A stretch of DNA of 64,000 nucleotides, from positions 1 through 64,000 of the forward strand of contig BRYA01000310.1 of assembly GCA_030267965.1 (NCBI GenBank), written 5' to 3'. The first letter of the stretch is position 1. Every line of letters starts with the position of its first letter. A program made the position numbers and the translations under genes. The notes beneath the pieces are model-generated. The model saw nothing but the letters and a program-made list of their open reading frames with translations. It was not told the DNA's origin and did no database searches. Shown here one piece after another: positions 57,480 to 64,000 of the stretch. The stretch comes from Triparma columacea (Eukaryota > Sar > Bolidophyceae > Parmales > Triparmaceae).

Positions 57480-60400
57480 ATGTCGAAGAATCAAGAGACT
57501 GCGTTAAAAAAGGGCCTCACTTTCCCCGCTGGGGCTTCTCAACCCCAACCCCAGGGATCCCTCGGTGAGAAGGGACCTAGTCTTCAAGGCATAAAGGGTC
57601 TATTCAAGCCTTACAAGGGGGACCTTTTCGGGACAAATGGCAATAAATCCGGTGGATTGTTGTACTTGTCGAGGATGAACGTCGAGGATGATCCCAAGGT
57701 GAAGGCGAAGACTGAGGCAGAGACAAAGAAGAGGATGGTGAGTTTTTGCCCTGCCTGGTTTCGTTCAGTTTTGTACTTGCGCTATGCAGGGTGGTGGCAC
57801 GTGATTGTAGCTTTGTTGTTGTTTTTTCGGTTGTATTGATTTGCGACATGCTATGTGAAGCCACAGTACAGTAACCTCCTTGCATCTATTTTTCTCTTGT
57901 CTCCAATGCTCACCCCTGCTATGTTGCCTCTACTCGTTCTTTTTGGTGCCTGCAAAAACACAGGAGCTTCTCCAGGCGATGCAGCAAGAAAGAGAATCCC
58001 TTAACTCGAATAAGGCAAAGGACCCGAAGGATGCTCACATTCGTGAGAAGAAGCGTCGATTTGCAATGTCACTTGCGACTCTTGCCTCAAAACATGAGAA
58101 GAGGCACGGTATTGTGGAAGCCGGGGCCATTGTAACCCTTGCAACGCTCTCGAAGACGCCAGATAGCCGAATAAGGCTTTCCTGTGCAGCCGCTTTTAAC
58201 TCACTAGCCATGGAACCCTCCCTCAGAAAGGCTATGCTTGAGCAAGGAGCAGTGCAGGCAATCGTGGGCATGCACACAGCCCCAATCTATATGATTAGGA
58301 ACAACTGCGCGCGTGCTCTCTGCAACTTGTCCGCGAGCGATGGTTCGGAGGAAGAGTTAGTGAAGCAGGGCGCCGTTCCGGCTTTGCTCAACCTCAGTCA
58401 GGTCAGTGCCCAGCTCATGGAAGTTGTCATGATGGCTCTGCTTAATCTGAGCTGTGTCCATGGTCGCTACAGCAAGATCGACGAGGTGAACGATGCCGTC
58501 ATTCATATGGGTGGCTCTGACCTTACCGCACGAATTGAAAAACTACTGATCTCTGCTATCGTCAACTTGACTGCCCTAAAGAGCAACCAGGCACGTCTCG
58601 TGGAGGAGAACGTTTTGAGGATATTGACGAGAATTCAGAAGAACAACCCGCTAGAAATACAAAGAATGGTCGCAACTGCGTTCGCCAACCTCTCCTCCTG
58701 CTCCCGTTCGAGAGGGAAAATGACCGACGGGCCGGCCCGGGTCGTTGAAACCCTACTAAACATGGTAGAGGAGTACGATGACGAAGAGATCAAACGTCAG
58801 TGCGCGCTCACTGTTTCCAGGCTCGCTCTGGACGTTTCTTGCAGGGAGAAGATTCTCCAGCAGAGCGCTGTCAAGGCCTTGGTAAAAATGAGTCTCAATA
58901 TGTCGGCAAATGGCCGCAGGGTTGTCGAGACCGACAGGGTGTGCGCAGCTGCCCTCAACGTTCTTGCTGCTGACGGTGAATCGAGCGAGAAGCTCATTCA
59001 TGACGGCGCAGTAGATGCTCTCCTTGCATTGATGAAGAATGGTGACAAAGAGGTCAGAACCGAGTGCGCCCACTGCCTGTGCGTGCTTTTCGACTACGAG
59101 AAGGGCATCGACGAGATGATTGACAAGGGCGCTGTGCAGGCTCTCATTGAGCTCGCCGATCCTCAGGATTTGAGGACATCAAGAAATTGCAGCATGGCCT
59201 TGTACAACTTGCTCGGCCACGAAGAGGCTGGGAGGTTGAACGGGGAGGGAATTTTATCGGCACTTGTGAAGCTCTCTCACTCCGAAGATGTCGTGACCAA
59301 GTCCACTTGCGCCGCTGCACTCTGGGAGCTCACAGAATTGGAAGGTAGTGACCCTCGAGAGCTCATCCCTGCCTTGATTAAGATGCTCAACGAAGCTGAT
59401 GACAGCCAAATCAAGGGTGACTGTGCTGCCGCACTCTACAATCTCGCGCACGATGAGAGTAACTGCGAGCTCATGATGAAGCACAACTGCTTGGAGCCTC
59501 TTTTAACGTTGGTTGAGAGCGAACATAATTTTAGCACCCGTGTCCAATGCGGAGCTATTTTGTCCAGGCTTAGTTTCGACGTGGAGAATCGAGAGTTGAT
59601 GTCAAACCAAAGGGCTATTGACTGTATCTACTCTCTTTTGAATTTAGAGCCTCCTCCAGGTGAACTGGACGCTGGAATTCGGGTGCTGAAAACTCAGCAG
59701 AGGATGGTGAACGCCATATACAACATATCCTGCAACGAGGCAGCCCGCCCGCTCCTTCTCTCCTCCGGTGCTGGAAAGTTTTTGACAGAGTCTCAGACGA
59801 AACCGGCAGAAAACATAAGGAGGGGCTGCGCGGCTGCTCTTTGCAACTTGCTCGTCGAACCGGGAACTGAGCTCGATATCATGAATTCTGGTGCCGTCAG
59901 TGCCCTACTCATCACTGCTCTAGTTGCCAGCGACAAAGAGGAGACAAAAAAGATATGTGTGAAATGTCTTTACAATCTCCTGTCGGAGGGGGCGTGCCAC
60001 AAGCCTATGGTAGACGAGGGTGTCCTTTGGGGGTTTGCTGCTCTTTCCAAGAGCAGCACTGACAGCACCCGTTTGACTCCGGACGTCGAAGTGACTAGAA
60101 TCTGCAGCAAGGCCTTCTGCAACCTAGCGTGCAAATTTGGGAAGGAACTCATGGGAAGCACTGCGTGCGTAAAGACGCTGCTCTGGCTAACAGCTTTGGA
60201 TGACCAAGAGAGCAAGGAGAACGCAACCAGGGGGGTGCTTAATGTGTTGAAACATTTGGAGGTGGCCGATGCTCCCGTCGCTATACAGAGCATAAAGTTC
60301 CTTAAGGTACTAGCCCAAGACAAGAACGAGAGGATCAAAGGGCTTGTCGTCCTTGCCTTCTGTATGATTAGTCAATTCGAGGATGTTCGGGAGCAGATGA

Positions 60401-61872
60401 AGAGTCAGAAGGCTCTTTCTTCAATTGACTTTGAGGTTGTGAGGCAAGACGCAGAATTGAGCTACGCCTACGCCAGTACTGCATGCAACATGACCGTCGA
60501 GAATACGTCGTCAAACAGCATCGTGAACGAGAGAGAAATACTAGATAATCTTTTTGAGCTCTCTCTTAGTGTCGAGGAACGCACCGTACTCGTGGTGGCT
60601 AAAGCACTCTACGCCTGCACCTGTGACAGGAAGAACATCCCAGCCCTTGTTGGTGCTGGGGTTGTGCAAGCTGTCCAGGAGTTACTCTTGAGCGACTCAA
60701 CATTGGGAAATGTCGTCGTGAAAACTTTTCTCAGCAGCATCTTATTCAACGTCAGCACGGAAGTTGAATGCAACCTGGATGTAGTGAATAAGGATGCAGT
60801 TCAGATGTTGAGGCTTCTATGGGAAAATGGCGATGGGAAAATAAAGAGGGTGTGCGCTTTGACCTGTGCAAACCTCAGCTGCGGAGTCGTCAACAGTGCC
60901 AAAATTGTCAGGCAGCAAGGGACAGAAATGATTGTCAACTTGGTTCTTAGGGAAGACTTGAAAAGCGACGATGGGAAAAGGTGTGTTGCAGCTCTGAGGA
61001 ACCTCTTGAGCACCAGCGCAAACCACAGACCCATGTTGAAGGAGGACGTTGTGGATGCCTTGGTAAAGTTGGCTGAAAGCAAGGTTCCCTACATCAGCTT
61101 GAATGCTGCCGCTGCGCTTCGAACCATGACGTATAACGAAGCCACGAGAGAGGCTCTCATAGAAAAGAATGCCATCAAGGTGATCATTGAGGATACCAAT
61201 GGCAAGGGGGGCAAGGGTGACGGCGGTGATGAGGACGATGACCTCCAAATAGGCAACAAACTACTACAGCAGATTGAAGCCGAGAGCTGGTCAAATGGTA
61301 GCAGAGGTATACAGAGGGAAGGCAGGGCCCAGAATCTCGAGGTCGCCCCACTTATCCAAGGCTTGAGCGAAAGCGAAGCAATCCTGATCGAGCTGCCTGA
61401 ATTCTGGATTGAGTGGCACAAGGTTGGACACGATGCCGTCATGGAGGAGCCCCAGCTCGAGATCAAACCAATGGACACATACAAGGGCGACAGCAAGCGA
61501 GGGAGCGGAAACAGGAGTAGGAAGGAGTCAAGCTCAAATATCGAGGGGAGAGACATCGGGGAGTCTGAGCTCAAGATGTCAACCAGGCTGTGCCCCAAGA
61601 TGGAGTGTGATGTCGTTCTCGGAGGAACTCAGGAAGACAGGGGGGGGCACAAGGCAGACTTCCTTGACAAGATCGAGACGGCTGGGGAGCAACCAAATGG
61701 CAAACTGCCATTCAAAGTGGCACACGATAGAAGAAGGAAATTGAGCGGCACGAGCTTCGACGTTGCAGGAGAGGGGAGAGCACTAGAGTTCGAGCCGACG
61801 CCAGGCGTTGATCCCCTCGTCCTTCCAAGCATCGCCCTGACCCAGAGTCAGGGGGGCGTGAGCATCTTCTGA
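57480..61872 (+). CDS. Large armadillo-repeat protein
   Basis: Exons 57480-57737 and 57964-61872 give 1,388 residues. After a disordered first 110 residues the chain is a near-continuous solenoid of armadillo repeats of about 42 residues, from about 120 to 1,150. Typical repeat cores are GAIVTLATLSKT, NCARALCNLSAS, GAVPALLNLSQ, CAAALYNLAHDE, ISLNAAAALRTM. That suggests some 20 or more repeats. The last 230 residues are charged and disordered, with no known domain. Such solenoids are protein-binding scaffolds; in flagellates several are axonemal. No closer family is recognised, and the length is well above beta-catenin or vacuolar ARM proteins. The small first exon and phase 0 junction are well supported. 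Confidence 0.9.
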
Positions 61873-62149
61873 GAGAGGAAGCGAGGGGGTGTTGAGTGAG
61901 CGACTTGCGATGACACACGAGGACAACTTTAATGTAGAGTGCAATAGAGTTGGAGTGAACTTATATAGACTTGACCGCACTTTGATCCACTTCGTTGCCA
62001 AAAGGGGTGAGCAAATTTGAGAGGATGCGGTAGATTAAGTCAAGGTCAAGTCAACCTTTTTTATCTCAGAAATCTTTCTTAATCGGAAATAATCATTAAT
62101 CGGATTAATCAAATAAAGAGAATCTTTCACTTCCTCCTTCGTTGAACAC

Positions 62150-62892
62150 ATGGCGGCAACCACTTTACTGTTGTCCTGTCCCCCGCGACTGGTTGCGTCC
62201 TGCAATTCGCTTACGCACCACCTTTCAACACTCCCAAGTCAAGAATTCTCAAAGTACCTACAGACCATTGTGAGCGCTGCAATAACTTCCTTAAGTACTG
62301 GGTCATCTTGTGGTTCTTTCGACGAAGGTCACGTTCAGGTGGTGAAATATTATCTAAATGCCTCCAAATTATACATCATGGAAGAAGATAGGGAGGATGT
62401 TTGGCAAAAACAGGTGAGGTGGTGTACGGTTGTTTTGAGGGGCAAGAGTGTGGCTCCACTTTGTGCTCTGCTGTGTGTGATTGCCCGTGATGGCCGGATT
62501 CGCATCATGTACTTTTTTATTGACCATTCCGCGTCTCTCTCTTTCTCGCTCAGCTCGCTTCGGATTTGAAGCTTTATTCTCCACTACCATCCTCGCTGGC
62601 TGCCCTTGTGCCCCCTGCCGCTTCATCTTTGATGGCCTCTTTGAAGGCTGACGATTCTTCCAACGGCAGTATTATATCTAAAACTGGTTGGAAACTTTGC
62701 TCCTTTGAGAGTTCCCTTGGTGTCAATCTATCTTCGTCTGCCCCTTCTCCTTCCTCTTCCCTCGTGACAGTCACACTTACCAAATCACGAGCGGGGGAGC
62801 GCAAGTCCACCAGTTTCGAGACTACGTTGGACAAGTTTATGATTTTGAGGGGTGAGTTAGAGAGGGTTCTCCGAGGGATGGCCCTGGCGTGA
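62150..62892 (+). CDS. COMM-domain protein
   Basis: Exons 62150-62413 and 62554-62892 give 200 residues, the usual COMMD size. The N-terminal part is helical. The C-terminal 80 residues follow the COMM pattern: GWKLCSFESSLGVNLSSS, then LVTVTLTK, then a final amphipathic helix FETTLDKFMILRGELERVL. COMMD proteins form the Commander complex with CCDC22/CCDC93, which recycles membrane proteins from endosomes. The match is by pattern, not by strong identity, and the number within the family (1-10) cannot be given. Confidence 0.7.
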
Positions 62893-63013
62893 GGTTTTCT
62901 GGTTTGTATCTTGCGGAGAAAATAGTTGTAATAAGAACAAATCCAATTCTCACGATGTGACATCTTGTCGTTTTACAAATAATCACGCTTTGTCTTTGAA
63001 GTGCTAGCCAACC

Positions 63014-64000
63014 CTAACATGTGCTGTAATAGACGCAAGTCACAAATTTCCCTTGGTGCCTTTGCGTGATACCAAGCACCATCATATTGTCCTTAATTGC
63101 TGTGATTGGGTAAAAGGAGGCGGGGCGGGGCGAAGGGTGAGGAGCGAGGTAAATAAACTATGCTTGGGGGGAGGTAGACTTGGAGGTTTGGAGGACACGA
63201 GGCCAAACTGAGGAAGGGCGCCGCCGAGGTTGGAACTCGCCTGAGCATTCACCATCAAAACTCACCTGTGCAATATAGGTGATTAAGAGCAACATGCTGC
63301 GGCACTGGTAAGCTTGCCGTGTCTGTTAGTTGCGGCGCCTTATTGAGGATGATGTGACGGAGGTGAGGGGGAAGGGGAGGAGGCTACACAAGCGAAGCGA
63401 GTGCGATATCGTGTTAGCTTGCGCTCGCAGGAAAGTGTTGGCGGGCTCGGCTAATGTAGCATCGAGCGATAGGGTTGGGGTCATGTCCATTTTTCATTCG
63501 CCACAACTGCACCACTCCCCCCACCATCGTTCTCACCTCCTTGGTGTACTCGTCAATGTCGGGCATTTTCCTGCTCCACTCGCCTTCTTTCTCCCCACAC
63601 CCACCATCACGCAAAATGTCGACTGAGGAAGATCCTCCCTGGGTTTTCTCCTCAAAGTTGGAGTCACCGTGGAAAGGGACGAAATCAGAAACGTCAATAA
63701 AATTGTTAATTCTGCCTTCGATATCCGCGACTGTGGGTTGGTCCGGAGCGAACCGCCACTCGTCGTCTACTATGAACTTGAAGGCGTGCTTCCCCCTCGC
63801 TAAGTTGTGTATGTAGGTGAAGTCATTTCCAGATCTGTGCATTGGGATTTGCTTTGACCATCCATTAAAGGTACCTGTCACGAAGACGGAACGGCCGCCG
63901 TGCTCCCACCTGAAGACAGTCGGAACGGTGTCATCCGAGGAGAAGGCGCCCTCACCTTCGCTATCACCTCCCCCCTCACTCTCTCCCCCCAGAGAGGGGA
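63014..64000 (-). CDS. AMPK/SNF1 beta subunit, 5' end cut by window edge
   Basis: Exons run from beyond 64000 to 63537, then 63383-63266 and 63099-63014. The first visible exon holds the glycogen-binding CBM48 domain (TVFRWEHGGRSVFVTGTFNGW; HAFKFIVDDEWRFAPDQPT; NNFIDV). The two short downstream exons carry the C-terminal complex-forming domain: PPPLPPHLRHIILNK, then VPQHVALNHLYCT joined in phase 1 to AIKDNMMVLGITQRH and the last strand FVTCVYY. This is the scaffold subunit linking the kinase alpha and the gamma energy sensor. The tryptophans of the glycogen site are present. The N-terminus, and any myristoylation site, lie outside the window. Confidence 0.95.

Noticed and set aside
1..64000. 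Mobile elements, viral insertions or rRNA/tRNA clusters
   Set aside because: I looked for integrase, reverse transcriptase, transposase, capsid-like and polymerase motifs and for tRNA arms on both strands and found none I could support.

Overview
This window is nuclear DNA of a photosynthetic eukaryote, most likely a stramenopile (heterokont) alga with a red-type secondary plastid. The reasons are these. Genes are dense and cut by short GT-AG introns of about 60-150 bases, mostly with GTGAG or GTAAG donors. Two light-harvesting proteins of the chlorophyll a/c superfamily, the plastid ATP synthase gamma subunit and a uroporphyrin methyltransferase begin with an ER-type signal peptide, and several have an ASAF-like cleavage site typical of red secondary plastids. 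The gamma subunit lacks the green-lineage redox cysteine loop. CFAP298, an LC8 dynein light chain and a multi-NDK protein suggest a flagellate stage. A silicified group such as Parmales/Bolidophyceae would fit, but this is inference.

Layout, left to right: a PC-esterase-like SGNH hydrolase (minus, cut by the left edge); a very large transporter joining a Band 3 cytoplasmic domain to an OCA2/P-protein-type ArsB/NhaD permease (plus); an EF-hand calpain lacking its catalytic Cys and His (plus); ADF/cofilin (plus); a membrane-anchored pepsin-type protease (minus); a membrane-anchored EGF-like/methyltransferase protein (plus); a 1,656-residue protein with degenerate NDK domains (minus); a C2H2 zinc-finger protein (plus); a divergent light-harvesting protein and an acidic unknown (both minus); ribonucleotide reductase small subunit (plus); a GPR180/TMEM145-type seven-helix receptor (minus); an F-box plus armadillo-like protein (plus); an unknown gene with an in-frame TGA and an assembly gap (plus); a DENN protein (minus); a small unknown (plus); plastid homoserine dehydrogenase and a typical light-harvesting protein (minus); LEO1 (plus, with a gap); a thylakoid-lumen PsbQ-like protein (minus); an IMP-type signal peptidase (plus); LC8 (minus); SUMT (minus); atpC (plus); TIMELESS (minus); CFAP298 (plus); a T1/BTB protein (minus); a long armadillo protein (plus); a COMM-domain protein (plus); and an AMPK/SNF1 beta subunit (minus, cut by the right edge).

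Most neighbours alternate in strand, so start codons often face each other across 20-280 bases and probably share promoters. The genes do not form one pathway: photosynthesis and tetrapyrrole functions, flagellar functions and general housekeeping are interleaved. The strongest novelty candidates are the Band 3/P-protein fusion, the catalytically dead EF-hand calpain, the EGF/methyltransferase membrane protein and the degenerate multi-NDK protein. Exon boundaries were worked out by hand from splice-site motifs, reading phase and protein-family logic; none has been tested with RNA data.
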